This document shows, one piece after another, positions 1 to 12,857 of a stretch of DNA of 64,000 nt. The position numbers were made by a program, and so were the translations under genes. Source of the stretch: Kappaphycus alvarezii (Eukaryota; Rhodophyta; Florideophyceae; Gigartinales; Solieriaceae); the NCBI GenBank assembly GCA_002205965.3, contig NADL03000699.1, positions 2,542,001 through 2,606,000 of the forward strand, written 5' to 3'. Every line of letters begins with the position of its first letter. Positions within the stretch are counted from its first letter, which is position 1. Under the pieces are notes generated by a model. That model saw only the letters and a program-made list of their open reading frames with translations, ran no database searches and was not told the DNA's origin.

Positions 1-3000
1 TAGTTTCCTGGTGAAGCAACTGCAATTTTTGTTTACTTTGGTAATAGTAAACAAACTATGGATCAACAAGAGAGCATTAGATCATGTCGGGGCTTAGAAT
101 GTAATCTTCTTTTCGTGATGGGCGGGATCCAAACATATCTTGATTTCCAATGCATCATCTACTACCTCATCTTCCGTATTTGATTTCGCAGCATCTCTTT
201 ACGTCTATCTATGTATAAATATCCCTTTAGAAGAAAAATTACCTCTGGAGAGCAAGCCGAGTAGCTCTGTCCTTTTAAAAGCAAAATTAATTCTAGAGAG
301 CAAGCCCAGTAGCTTCCTTTCTTCATCCATAACAGTTAGGCCTGTAAAACTTCCCATATATTAGTGTTAGTGCGGATTGAACTTATCAACGCATCATCAT
401 TAACAGATACCCCCTTTTGAAGTACTGTGTACAATTTATAAATGAGGAATTCATTGATAAATTGTGCAATTCACTCAACATCCGACCTTTCGAAAAAACA
501 TTTACTAATCGCAATTCCCATATACTTGCCCACTGCATCATCAGTCTTCAGCAAAATCCTAGCGTTTGTAACATTCAATATGAAGTAAAGCGATTGAAAT
601 CAGTCAACATAACTTTGGCCAAATTTTAAGCTCAAATAACGCAGTATTATATACCAGAAACACTACGAATTTATCGTATTCCTTCAGATCGCGGACGAAA
701 AGAGATTTTTCAGGGGTAAAATTTCTCTTAGAAACTACTATATAGACTGTAAGAGATTCCCCCACACTATTGTGGACTGTGTACATAAACTGTGACACCT
801 TGTCGAATTTCTCAATGCCAGGCTTCCGTACTGCAACAGACATAATCCTCCTTTAACCTAAGGAAATTCCGGTATAACCCATTCTTTTGTTTGAAATAAA
901 TACCTGAGGTCCTAGAGAAGAAGAATCATCCACCAAAAATTCTTTCTACTCTGTAACCCGCAAAACATAGCACCACACCTATACACCTAAGTATTACCCC
1001 GTGCCTCTACGTTGCAAACTACCTGGTTATTTAAGACCCCCTTTTGAATTTACGACATCCTCTTCAGCTGTTGTGGCAACTAGATCAGCTATGTCTCGAT
1101 TAAAAAAGCTGAGGCCTATAAAAGCGAGAACCTCCAATAGTTTGTTATAATGTTATTGGTACTTGTTGTGTATTGCCACTGGCAGAGTTGATTTGGGTGA
1201 TAATTTCTTGATATAATTCTATAGAAATCAGACCACTGCAAACAGCAGGTATTTCACTATACAGTGCGAGTATTTCTGTTGACTGTCAACCACCATTGAT
1301 CATGGTGCTTTATAATCACCCGAGCGGGTCACATTGCACGTGGTCTGGACTACTCAAACCTCAACTTGGACCTGATATTTTCGCAGATGACAGCCGCTAT
1401 TGGACCAGGTGTTGACCTAACTCATCTCTAATTTGTATATTTATTGGCTGATATTGACTTTACTTACCGCGCCGTCGTAGATAGTTCTAACCTTAGTGAC
1501 TAGTAGTTATACCTACTTGGCCACTAGGGCCCCGAATAATCAGATACCACTGTGTTGGCTCTGAGCACGACTCCCTATTTACGCCTCTGCAACTAATTAC
1601 TAACGGCAAATTTGGCTATAGAAATATTTACCCGCCTATGTTCCCCCCTTTCCGCTCTATATCCCATATCATAGTACCCTTTTAAATGTTTTTATGTGAT
1701 ACTTAATCACCTTTTTTTCGTAGGACTTCGCCTTTTACATATAAGTAGGAACTTCAGGTATGTCATTGATGGAAATGCACTCATCTTGGAAGCATATAAT
1801 CAGCGCTGCTGACCCAACTTTACATCGCTTGTTGTCCAGTTTTGCATCCCTGGTGTATTCTTTTTTTGAACCGACTCTTTGAAAGGTTCTATAATTACTT
1901 GAATCACGGACAGGCATTGAAACTATAAGGAAAAATATACCGTCTGGCTCTACCAACAAAAATTCTCCTCTTTATTGACAAGCTTTTCTACTGCATCGAA
2001 GTGTGCTTAAATTGTGCTTAATAGGAAAGAAGAATAGAGAAAACCCTGTGAATCTTTGTCTGTGTGTGTTTGTTTTCTCATTTTCCGAAGAAGTCCCGCA
2101 ACTAAGAAGGAACGCCTGCGGACTGCGCATTGCAATTACGTTGTCCTGCATTAAAAAAATAGAACCTGGACCAAAACCTGACAACAAAGGGACAGGCTTT
2201 CTTCCCATAAATACGATCTGCTGTATGAATAAGACCATTCAATGAACTCTCCCCCATCCATCCAACACAGTATCCATCAGCTTAGGCACTATATGAACAT
2301 AGACAAGAAAACAATCCCAAAGAAATCACAGGCAAAGAAATAGGAAATATTTACTTACAATTAAACCCTCTTATCAGATATTATCTCAACCTGATCGTCG
2401 TGTGCCCTTATATAAAACAACCAATCATCAAAAGTAGCACGGATATTTATAGGGTTGGAAAAGCCAATCTGCGTATTACAAAAGGATATCTTTTAGAGCT
2501 CTGGTAGCTGCCTAGTTGCACCCTGTTGTACATTTCGGGTTTATTCTCCAAATTCTCAGCTTCCTGTCGCTGAGAATGCTAACAATGACACGCTATATAT
2601 CTTACCCTTTCTTGAGACGAGAACGCAAACAAAGACTTCCCGAAATGGTTTAATGCTCTGTAAAAACTGTAATTAGAAGAGTGTGCATACAAAGTAATTC
2701 CCATACAGCGATACATGTCGGCCAAGTTTAAAGTCTTTTTTCTCTTCCTAGTAAAACTAATCCATCTTTTAAGCAAGTCTGCACAAGTTTCTATAACAAT
2801 TAGTTCATCAACAGAACTATGTATCATCTTCTTGTTGGAGCTACACACCGAATCGTGCACCCCAAATTTATTGTGGTGAAGGAAAATGAATTAAACAATA
2901 CTCTCATATTCTGACTAGTTTGTTTTGCAAACTTTTACTCCATCAAAACAGAACCGACCTTGTTTTGTGCAGTCAAACCATCACTTACATCATTTGAATT

Positions 3001-4480
3001 GTTTATGGAAGCCCCCCCATCTCCCAACCTACACTCACCTCTATCAAAAACCGCTCCCCTCGCTCCATATATTCTTCCTCTTCCGATCTTTAATCATCTT
3101 GAGAATTCTTGTACCCTTTTCTGAATAGAATGATTTCATTGTCTCCTCTATTTTCTCTTTCAGATTGGGTTTCACTCTTTATCTCCATAATTCCCACATT
3201 AAAAACTATCGCCTCACATTATAGCCTATCATTATCTGTATTTACACTTGCAAGATCTTTACAACTTTCAGTAGCTTTAAATGGAGGATTAAAAATCTTC
3301 GAAAACGAGCGACTGTGCGAAAAAATCAAAACAGCATTATTCTGTTCACTTGTATAAGGTAAGACATAAACAAAAACGGAAGATAAAACGACAGTACAGG
3401 ATGTCTTTTGATGTCGCAACTTGCTCTAGATTAGAGTGGAGGCTTGCGAAACCAATCTCCGTCCCCTTGCGGGAACTTTTCGCGTTTTCGTGCTGATATA
3501 GGGCGACTTTTGCAGTTCAAAATCTCTTTTCTAGTTACATTAGGTTAAAAGGAAGGGATAAAATCGACGGAGAACTCAAAATTTGGTACTTAGGTCCGAA
3601 TATAGGTATCCGAACCCCACCAGAAAGAATGCGCGAGTGAAAAACTGGAACTTGACCACTTCGAAATTTTAGACGTTGCTTAAGCTCAGAATTCTTTCCA
3701 TATCAAGAATCAGATAGCTAAATTTCTACCGGATTGACCGAGGACGAATGGTATTCCCCCAATATGGTTTTTTAATAAGCGCTAATTGAAAAGCATAGAA
3801 TGCTAAAAAAGGTTGTAAAGCCACCAGTTTTCAGAAGAATCGAGGGCGAAAAGATTAAATTCAATTAAAAACCTGCATAAACATACTGTATCTAAATATT
3901 TTTCGGCGTGGTGAAAGAGTTTACAAATTGAGTAAAAATATATTTATATTTTTATATTATTATACTTCGGTGTCGGAGGACTATATAATGCAACACCATT
4001 TGCTGCATTATAAGAAAAGAAAAAGTACCCAGAAGAGCCACCCTTTGCCATGAGTACTTTCTCAAATCACATAAGAAGATATTCAACCACTTAAACTAAA
4101 CTTGTGAGGTCAAGATCGAAAATTTCAGGCCTGAGAGGACTCGGCGCAGTACTTTGTGAACAGCAATAATTTATTCCTGTTTAATGTTTGGCGGTATTGG
4201 CTTTAGAGATGAATCCTTAAAGTTGTGGCGTCCGCTATTCTGGCTTCCTACCATTAAGTAGCTTAGTGTGAGAAATATTTAAATATTTTCACTCGATGTG
4301 CAGGTGCTTTTCGCATGCATAGAAGACTTAAAAAAATTAGTTTTGAGTAGTTTTTGTAATAACTTATAATGTTTCTGTACTAAAAAATTTTAAAAAACTA
4401 AAGGCTTCATAAACATTTCCGGCAGTGTACTGTACCGCGGCACAAATCATTCAACGTAGAAGAAAATACTACTGATGTTA
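1..4480. other. Non-coding stretch, no gene recognised
   Basis: Only short open frames occur here (under about 95 codons), and none shows a recognisable domain or a plausible splice structure. The sequence is moderately AT-rich and holds one short tandem duplication near 232-330. I see no tRNA, no rRNA and no transposon protein. A decayed element too mutated to read by eye cannot be excluded. Confidence 0.5.
232..330. repeat. Two-copy tandem duplication, 48-bp period
   Basis: Two imperfect copies of a unit that begins AAAATTA and continues with GAGAGCAAGC start at about 235 and 283. The unit preserves a reading frame (the motif LESKPSS occurs twice), but the frame is only 74 codons long and has no recognised product. 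This is a small local duplication with no inferred function. Confidence 0.6.
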
Positions 4481-4699
4481 ATTTACAGGTTATTTGTCTG
4501 CACGCGTACTGTAAAGTAGGTTACAATGCAGCTGTCGTGCAGCATATGTAATACTCGGCGCCGGCTTGCTACCCCCCATCCTGCGAGGTTATCACAGAGA
4601 AGAATAGCAACGCGCCATTTACGTTGCATTGTTGAGGTGGTCAGCTCCAACCAATCCCTGAACAGAATAAAATTTATTCCCCCTATTTTCGTCCAGGCG

Positions 4700-6524
4700 G
4701 TATGGAGTATGAGAGCCACTTCGTCGCCATACTCCGGGATCTCAACCGGATCTCCCAGATTAAATAGGCATGGAACAAATGTATGTAGCGAGTATCGAGA
4801 AAGAATAATTTCGTGGACGCACCATTGGATTTTTATGGGAAACTGAAGCACTTCATACGTCGTTGGTCGCAAGGAACTCAGTCGAATATTCAATGCCATT
4901 GGGAAGCATACTCGCATAGTTGTTTCATCCGGGAACGGATTTAGGTTTGGTGACGCGACATATTAATCAGTTGGAAGCGTTTCTGTTCCGCTTGATTCAC
5001 CTCCTGGTATTCCATATTTTCATGTCCAGCTGGATATCGTTAATGCACACATAACAGCCTTGCTTGGATTTGACATTATCGACCGGGAATCCATAGCTCC
5101 GTGCATCGTATCCAAAAGGCTCATCAAAAGGGTCGCAAACGGTCCCCGTTGAAACGAAATTATATGTGGACAACTTGTATATGACCTTGGTTCGATCGTC
5201 AAGAAATCATCTATTTTCCCGGATGCGTTTCCTCAGAGATTTATATCCAACCAGTGCCCAGCCATTGAAACTCCATCCCTATTTCTTCAATCCGTCACAA
5301 TCAAAACTATTCAGACTTTTCCAACGCTCGTGACCGGAAGACGCCACGCCCGAAACATCGCAATTATTGTAAGATATTTTGGAAAGATTTGATCCGTGCC
5401 AAAGATCCATCTTGCGTCTACTAGATTCAATGTCATTGTCGGTCCCGAAAATTTGCGCTTCAACGAACCTGTATTCCTCTAAATTACATAAATAAATGGT
5501 GAAACCGTGCTTAGCATCGTGGAAGAAGGCATAAAGTCCACTACTGGAAGCCCAGTATATATATTGGGCTTCTGAAAACAATATTAATGCACTTGGAATC
5601 GCAGATTTGCCACAAATTCATCCACCTCGCCCATAAATCGGATGGAGAAGTCAACAGTTATTGAGTCTCACTGAACCATCATACTGGGAGAAAGGCACTA
5701 GGAACAATTGTACGGTACCTACCACAAGATTATGGCAAACTATCCAAGCTCTGACTCAGTGAAGGCCATCATTGATACTATATGTCCAGAGGGTCTTGTT
5801 TCATCTGCTCTAGTATTTGGCAATTTCCAGCTACTTTCCATAATTTCCGAGCCCCGACTTTCCCTTCCGAAATGATTACAACGGAGCAACATAGCTGAAA
5901 CCGCGCGTGAGTCAATGGAAGGATAAATGGAAAAATTCAAACTTGGTCGGACACTGCGACATTTTGTTACCCCTTCAAGCGAAGTTTCGTATATCCCTGG
6001 AGATAAAGTTCTCCTCTCGCGCGGAAAAGTCACACTAAACTGCACCGGTGAATGTAATGGACCATTAGAAGTCTCAAACGTCGCCCAAGCACAAAAGTTT
6101 GTATTTGCCTGTGTTTCCGATACATATCCCGCGAAGCCGTTCAATATCGCAGGGATTAAATCTTACCTTGTCCCAGAATAAGTATCTTATAAGTTTCTCG
6201 CAGCCTTTGGATGCGAACTTTTCTCAATTTACATTACCAGATGATGACATAATATTGGTGACAGAGGTACTGCACGAGAACAATAATCGAGCCAAGACTT
6301 CAGAAATGGAGGCAGCTAATAAGGAAATAAATAAGAGAAATTCTCAGGGGCGGACCCTTGAAGCTAATCCTGAAAAAAGAAATATTATAGGATGGAAATA
6401 TGTTATTCGGCCGCTGCCTTTTTTCCTTGAGTCTTCAATAAACTGTAGGACCCAGTTCAATTATACAGAGAACATGAGCTCACTAAGACTGATGCGTATT
6501 AGCTTAGTCCCACCAAGTCTCTAG
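4700..6524 (+). pseudogene. Degenerate Ty1/copia retrotransposon polyprotein (protease-integrase-start of RT)
   Basis: The plus strand reads as a broken copia polyprotein in order. A protease-like stretch at about 4940-5103 contains FHVQLDIVNAHITALLGFDI, followed by IDRE. An integrase-like stretch begins near 5460 (INGETVLSIVEEG), continues with VIESH and GERH, and reaches CPEGLVSSALVFG at about 5790. The integrase C-terminus is the open frame 5927-6181 (GDKVLLSRGK, CNGPLEVSN, KPFNIAGIKSYL). It is followed near 6300 by an acidic EMEAANKEI segment and GWKYVI, which fits the entry to the copia reverse transcriptase. Stops and frame changes interrupt it throughout, so it cannot make a polyprotein. 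The reverse transcriptase core and RNase H are not readable downstream, so the element is also truncated or rearranged. The order of motifs is what supports copia over gypsy. Boundaries are approximate. Confidence 0.68.
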
Positions 6525-6529
6525 AAGAC

Positions 6530-6975
6530 GCCGAGTCGTATTAGACAGTGCCCGAGGCGGCTTGGTGCGTCTGATCGATCTATTGGCACAATAGAACCAA
6601 TGTACACTGCGCAATCGATGAAAATAGCGTGGGGAATTATACGATATTTTTTTATGCAATGGCCTCTAAAGGGTTCTCTGGGGAGTAATATTACGCCTCT
6701 GACAACAATCAAGTCGTTTTTAGGCGTTAGAATCGCCTAGAGACCATCGCCAACATACAACACTGGTGCCAAAAGTACCAGACACGCAAGTTCCCACTCT
6801 CCTATACCCTTCCCGCTGCCCTCGTTCCGATTTTACCCGACACTGCATATTGTACTTGCAGGAAGTACCGCTCAAGGAACATACCGACGGCTGTATTGGT
6901 GATTCTCTTGGGAATGACTTTAAGGAAAACGGAGAAATCTTGCAGGCTCAGTATTGGGTATCATTTTTTCGCCAG
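6530..6975. other. No gene recognised; retroelement debris likely
   Basis: A 77-codon plus-strand frame at 6766-6999 has no recognisable domain. The interval lies between the copia remnant and the LTR-like junction near 7000. It is probably decayed interior of one of the flanking retroelements, which is inference from position only. Confidence 0.35.
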
Positions 6976-6979
6976 GTTG

Positions 6980-7010
6980 ATCCACCTCCGGCGCCATAAT
7001 TTGTAACATA
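6980..7010 (-). other. Candidate LTR end plus primer-binding site
   Basis: On the minus strand the sequence reads ...ATGTTACAAATTATGGCGCC, then GGAGGTGG. In gypsy elements a 5' LTR commonly ends in TTACA, is followed within a few bases by a TGGCGCC-type primer-binding site, and then by the internal region. If this is right, an LTR lies above about 7003 and the internal region of a minus-strand element starts below about 6990. A second ATGTTACAA occurs on the same strand near 12265 but lacks TGGCGCC. No LTR pair was aligned. Confidence 0.35.
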
Positions 7011-7600
7011 GGGAACGCCCAGAAGTTCCTACCGCCACGCAGTTTCGCCCTCTAAAACCCCTTACCTTTAAACCCTCCGCTCGGCTCCGCTCGGCTCCTT
7101 CATGAAATTGAGTCTGAATATATAACTCCTCGCTATCATTTTCTCTAAGGAAGTTGAGCAATGCATCGCTGTCAACAAGTCTGTTAGGTTTTTAATGCAT
7201 CTGGCCGAAGCATATGCGTTGCTATTCTCCACTGAGACCCTCGTTGTCCGCATTGGGCGCAATTAGGAGTTTCTCACCTTCCGTGAGGTCAGATCCGTCT
7301 TACTCCATAGCAGGGATTCTATCACGCGCCCCCGCCTCAGAAGTGATGCGAGAAATAAAAGAAAGAGAGAAGGGAGCAGGAAGGACGAGGGCCCAACGGC
7401 CTCGAAAAAACCTAGCTGACTTGGCCGCCTTTCAGTCCAGATCCAAACAGCCCGCTTTATTAGTGTCCTAGATACCATTTACCTCATCTTCATTTTGTCT
7501 TTTTTTGCTTTTACTTGTCTCTTCTCCTCATGGTGTGTAAAAATTAGTCTTCCTGACCTTGCTGTACTCAGTGGACCAAATTAATTTAATCTCCCGCCTC
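7011..7600. other. Possible gypsy LTR region, no gene
   Basis: This lies between the integrase C-terminus of the minus-strand gypsy remnant (7603) and the TGTTACA/TGGCGCC junction near 7000, which is where a 3' LTR would be expected. It contains a short direct repeat of GCTCGGCTCC at about 7079-7100. Two overlapping frames of 71-85 codons (7214-7478) show no domain. LTR identity is inferred from position. Confidence 0.35.
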
Positions 7601-10600
7601 TCTTAATCGAGTAGCCCCTTTAATCTTTTCTTGTAGGCGGCTAGCCGGCGGGCTTGGATCACCATGAATGTCACCCGGCTGGTCGATGGAAACAGCTCAT
7701 ATAATGTGTAGTTCTCCTTCGTTACTCTGCACGGCCCGTAGAAGAACGACTCGAACGCCGGCCACTTCTTAGCTTTATTAAACCCTGTTCCATGGGCGAC
7801 CAGCACTTCGTTCCCTACTGCGACATCCCTCACGCGGCCCTTCGATTCCCGTAGAATCCTATACCTTACACCATCGCGGTGCGCATGCGCGATGCAAAAG
7901 GATCTCAACGACCCTATTCGTTGTTTTAGCTTCGTCCAATAGAGCCACCGAATCGCTGCGGGAAATCCTATGGTTTATACCCCAGATAATTCGAAAGTGA
8001 GAAAGACCAGCCCACGGTCGTTCCTTCAGTACCTATATAATACTTTCGGAAGTTCCTCCGCCCAATCTACGCTATACTGAACACAGACACCTTAACTTCG
8101 TGTCTTACCGTGCCCAGCATCCTTTCTGCCCTTCCATTAGTCATTGGAGTAAAAGGAGGAAGGGCATTCCACTCCACTCTGTGTTTATTCATAAAGCTTT
8201 GGACTGAATCGTCTAGAAATAATTTTGCGTGTTTGTACAAAAAGATCCTATTCAGCGGTGCAGACGGCAATTTAGTCTAATCTCGGACTGACTTGATCAT
8301 AGTGTCGGGGTTGGAATTCGTCCTCGCCCAGGTAATAGTCCAATCATTCATGTGCTCTACCGCAATTTAAGCGAACTTCTACCTGGTCATGGACTGCTTG
8401 AAGGGTCTGCGAAGTCAATCGAAAACGTCTTGAACAGTCCTGTGATAATAAACTTAGGGTAAGTGCGATAAATTTGGAGCCTGTGTGCGTTTTGACAACT
8501 ATCGCATGCCGAGACGTATTCCGTGATATCGTGGTACACTCTCGGCCACCTATAGCGATCCATGAAAAACTTCCTCATATATCCAACGCATAATGGTCTA
8601 TGTCGTCGCGAAAAGTCGCTAGTATTGACAGACTGCTATAGCAGTGGCACAACGCGTATTCCATCATTCTCCCAAATTCCTCCAGAGCATATACTTCTTC
8701 AAGCTCCTCCCTATCACATTCTTCTTCTTTGTGTCCGTTTTTCCAACCTTTTATCCTGCCAGGACCTTTACAAATCTAGTACCCGCCGTTACAAATCCGC
8801 GAATTTGGGATCAGTCCAGCATACGGTGGCCAATAATCACTCTGTGCGATTCAATTTCTCATACTCTCCATGTTTCTGGGCACCGGTGGGCAGGCGCGAA
8901 ATATTACCACCCCCATTGGCGTCAACAGTCACGAAATCGTATTCGACAATCAGGCACATCCACCTATCGAGCCGCCCGCGGATATCCGTTTTCCTAAACG
9001 CCGTTTGCAGGGCTTGGTGGTCCATATAAAACATGAATAGCTTGTCGGAAAACAGATACACGTGGATCTTCTTGGGAGCTAGCACCGCAGAGAGTGATTC
9101 CCATTCGCTTGTAAAGTAGCAGCACTCCTATTCCGTCATCTTCCGAGATACGAACTGTACCTGGTGCACTTTTCCACCATTTTTCTTCTGGGAGAGAATC
9201 ACTTGTAGAGGAGTAAAACATTCATTCGACTCCATCAAGAAAGGGGGGTTGAAGTCATAAACGCCAGTGCTAGAGGCGTCACTAGCTTCTATTTCAAGTA
9301 ATTGAAAGCCTCTTGCATCTCCGGGGTCCAGTCAAAGGCCATCATAACGGATATCGCGGCGTGCAATACTGCCACAGTATCTAGTACTTTCCCTATAAAA
9401 CGCCTGAAGTAGCCCCCGAGCCAGGGAAAACTACTCAACTCTGTTACATTAGACGGCTTAGAAGGTTCCGAAATGTCCATTTCCTTGTCAGTATCGAAAT
9501 TAATGCACATTTTGTTGACAATGTGACCAAATAGCTTGACTTCGTACTGCGCTAGGATAAATTTGGTCATCTTTAGCTTCAATATTGCCTCTTGAATACG
9601 TTTGACACTCAACTGCTGTGTTACATATGTTTTTCTAAAGTCTACGAGAATATTAAGACGTCGTCCACATATACCATAGCGATCGGTAGCCCGCGGAGAT
9701 ATACGTCCACCGTATGCTGAAACGTCGCTGGTGCTTTCATTAATCAGAGCAGCATCACCTTGAACTTTCACGTCCCATATCTAGAAACAAACGCAGTCTT
9801 CTCCTTACAATCATCGGCTTTCCTTACCTGCCAGTAAACTTTGTAAAGGTCTATCCTCGTGAAAAACTTGACACCTGCTATCTCGTCTAACAGAGCTTCA
9901 ATCTTCAAAAGCCACCAATGGTTGGGCTACATTACTCTGTTACACTGACGGTGGTCAACACATAACAGGTTCTCCCGTCCTTCTTCGTTGCGATAAGCAC
10001 TGGGAAGGACCACATAGAACTCGAAATTGTAACGATCCCAGTCTTCAATAACTTGCCGATCTCTTTTTCCACAACAACTTTGTGCCTCGACGGCATTCGA
10101 ACAACCTTCTAATAGATCGGAGCACGCTCAGACAGATAGGAAGAGTGCAATACCGAGACTTAGGCTGATTCCAGGTCAGGTATATCACAGTAATCATATC
10201 TGGTTGCTTCAACGCCTTCACCAGCGAGCTGTAGTACTTCTACTCGAGATTTTTTACCTTCTAGACGAGAAGCGTGGCGAGATTAGCCTCTTCGTCTTCT
10301 CCGGTGGTTTCCTATTCGGACATTAGGCTCTGGAGGTCGGGCTCATACCGTTACCTCTTCAAGATCGCCAGCAACAATTCTTTATCTTTATCCAACCCTT
10401 CGTCACTGCCACCTGACTTTGAGGAGGACGAAGACGCGAATTGCTCCCTTTCCTATTCCTCTAGGGAGGCTAAGTCCTTGCTATCATTCCGTGGTCCGTC
10501 GACCACTGGCAGCTCGCTGAAAAGGAGCAGGAAAACCACTATCTTCTCTACCACCAAAGCGACTTGCTGGAGATAATAATCATATTGGCTTGCATAGATT

Positions 10601-11960
10601 CGAAGTTGAGGCTGCGGAGATCCCGTCAAACAGCGCACTACGTGTCACTAAGAAGGCCAAAGGCACCAACATCTTTTCAAAAGAAACAGGAATATTCTGC
10701 ACAGACACAATAACTTGGAAAACAGTTCCACCTGCGATAGTGACCTGACGATCTGGAACCCTCCGAGCGAGGGTCAGCTTCGATCAAAAGACCTAGGACA
10801 TCAGGTTTGGAACTGCACCCATGCCCAATAGAGCGTGCCTATCCGTCCCGTAATCCTTAACGGCTATGAACTTCAACCGATTGCGGTCCTCTGGTTGTCT
10901 TCGTATGGGGGCCTGAGTCATTGGGACAGTCTTGGATACCCGATGTTTCAACTACTTCCATGCTTCGTCAGCGTCTCCGCGGAGAGGCTGCCCTAAATTC
11001 ATTCGCGAGGGGACTGGAGCCAGCTCCACGACCACATTGTACTTCCCGACGTGGTTATGGAGGTCACTGGATGCCTTCTTTGTCTTTATTGTCTTTTTTT
11101 CACTCTCTTTGCCTCTGGAACGACCATAGGCGGGCGACCGAGACGGGCATTATTCATCAAGGCGTCAATTTCAATAACATTGGATCTGTGCTTTTTCGAA
11201 AAGGCTTGGCTGTCGACGCTTCTCTTTGCAGCGGCCACCAAAAAGCCAATACGAGACTCCTGGACGACGGTAACGGGCCCATCGTCATTATTTTCTTTCA
11301 TTCTAAGTTCTTTTTTCGATCCCAAAATTGTCCCAGCGATTCCACCACGACGGCCTCGGAGCTTTGGTGTTCGTAAAGACCATAAAATTGCCTCTTGGTG
11401 GCCTCATTTCCCACAGAAGGAGCAACGAGTGCCCCTGTGGTGATTCTGAGGGTACTTACTAGCACATTGCACCCTTTATCCACATAAATTCCGCATATAG
11501 TCTTCATCAACCGTAGCGGAAGGTCCAGAATTCTCAACCTGCTTCTTCTCGAAGAGGGACAGCTGGGCGAATTGTTTGGCTAGCTGGCCAACCTTGCCCT
11601 TCAGCTGCCGTACCTTTGCAGCGCGCACATTATTTCACTGTACAATCATTTTTGGGGCAAAGGCGCGCTATCCGCCTCCTTGTCAGCGAAGAATGCTTCT
11701 TTGTTCAAATTAAATTCTTCAATTTTCTTCTTTCTTAAGTCCCTTGTAGTCCGACAACGCTCGGTACATGACGAATTGAGTCAACCCCGGGTGTCCCGCC
11801 ACCGATTTGCGAATTGAATTGAAACCGATAAAAGCCATTTAATTCAAGCTTACCTTCTTGCAAAGGGCATCCATTCGCACCAGAGACCCTCCGATGTCTC
11901 TAGCGTCCAGTCCTTCCCCACAGCTTCGTGAAATTCTTCCTCCGCCTTCGCCTTCTTCTC
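7600..11960 (-). pseudogene. Degenerate Ty3/gypsy retrotransposon (gag-pol)
   Basis: Reading the minus strand from high to low coordinates gives gypsy domains in canonical order. Near 11370-11430 there is a zinc-knuckle remnant (RCSFCGK, stop, GHQEA). An aspartic-protease-like stretch (FEKMLVPLAFLVTRSALFDG) lies at about 10620-10720. The RT N-terminus at about 9970-10090 reads EIGKLLKTGIVTISSS and FPVLIATKKDGRT. An intact AMVYVDDVLIFS catalytic box is encoded around 9645-9683. The RT thumb (KLFGHIVNK, GGYFRRFIGK) falls at 9289-9771. RNase H is at about 8900-9050 (FYMDHQALQTAF, GRLDRW). The integrase zinc-binding region is at 8387-8578 (RYRWPRVYHDI, CDSCQ) and its core at 8067-8270 (TNGRAERMLGT). 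The integrase C-terminus at 7603-7908 reads VGNEVLVAHGTGF, FYGPCRV and IQARRLAAYKKR. Many stops and frameshifts separate the pieces, so the copy is dead. The region above 11440 is gag-like only by position. Confidence 0.85.
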
Positions 11961-12605
11961 GAAATCGGCTAGGAGCTTCTACTTAACGATCCTGTAATCC
12001 CCTGTGTCTTCGGTGAGTAAACATTTGTTGTTTTCCACGGGGGTTAAGCGCCAACTTCTACTTTTTCACCTTTTCTTCCCGGGGTGCACGGCACGGCACA
12101 GTATATTTGATGTACTGTGTTTTGTGGACAAAATGCCTCACCTACTTTCCAACCCCAACTTAAAGCGGGCATCTCTAAAGATACATCTAGAAATCCCGGG
12201 TACAATATCCCCGCTCAGGTAGAGGCATGTACATCACCTGATAGTTTGACATGAAGCAATGCAAGTTGTAACATAACTGTGTAGTCCTGCCTTGTCCTCC
12301 CGGTGCGGCGGCAGGCGTGATAGGTCGGCGTGTGTATTTGCATTTTAGTTCAATCTTGTGGTCGTCTATTGCCATGTCTATTTGCTCGCGAACGCTACTT
12401 CACGTGACCGACGTAAAATATCCAGTTAGTTCCTGGCACTATAGTCGGATCCTGCAGCGGAAACCATAGAAACTATTTGATGGAACTTTGTCATCAGCTC
12501 TCCTAGGCTGCTTTTAATTACTATTCTAACTGAACCAATTGTCCAGTTGCAGGCTGTCCTTAGCCTCTGAGCTCACCTCGAGGGGAAGATCACTGTACTA
12601 TTGGC
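11961..12605. other. No gene recognised; possible gypsy 5' flank
   Basis: The interval lies upstream (minus sense) of the gypsy remnant, where its 5' LTR and leader would be. It holds ATGTTACAA on the minus strand near 12265, but no alignable LTR was found against 7011-7600. The open frames at 12004-12222 and 12187-12375 show no domain. Confidence 0.35.
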
Positions 12606-12857
12606 ATTGCTGGATTGTAGCTAGATTATTGTGGATAGTTTAGAGAGATGTTTGAATTTTACATGTTCCTATACGGGCTACTGACTGTGATCTTATTGTC
12701 GTGGCGCATTTCCATTCTACCATCGCGGAATATGTCGTCGCCGAAGTTATCGAGTTATTTGGGTATCCCTTTTCTGGCCTTTCTCGGCCTTGGTCGTTTA
12801 AGGGAATGAATTTTGAATACTGCACCGAAGCAGTCTGTCGGCGGCGGTAATGACATT
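12606..12857 (+). repeat. LTR-like direct repeat, copy 1
   Basis: About 250 bp here aligns collinearly with 15248-15503 in the same orientation. Shared blocks include TTTGAATTTTAC, CCTATACGGGCTACTGAC, GCGCATTTC, CGCCG, GAGTTATTT and CAGTC(T/C)GTCGGCG. Similarity fades sharply on both sides. The spacing and orientation fit two long terminal repeats, or two copies of one dispersed repeat. No TG...CA ends or target-site duplication could be fixed by eye. Confidence 0.7.

Noticed and set aside
10274..10576. 100-codon plus-strand frame
   Set aside because: Shadow of the minus-strand gypsy polyprotein between protease and RT.
10921..11443. Three overlapping plus-strand frames of 65-151 codons
   Set aside because: They lie opposite the gypsy zinc-knuckle region and lack domains.
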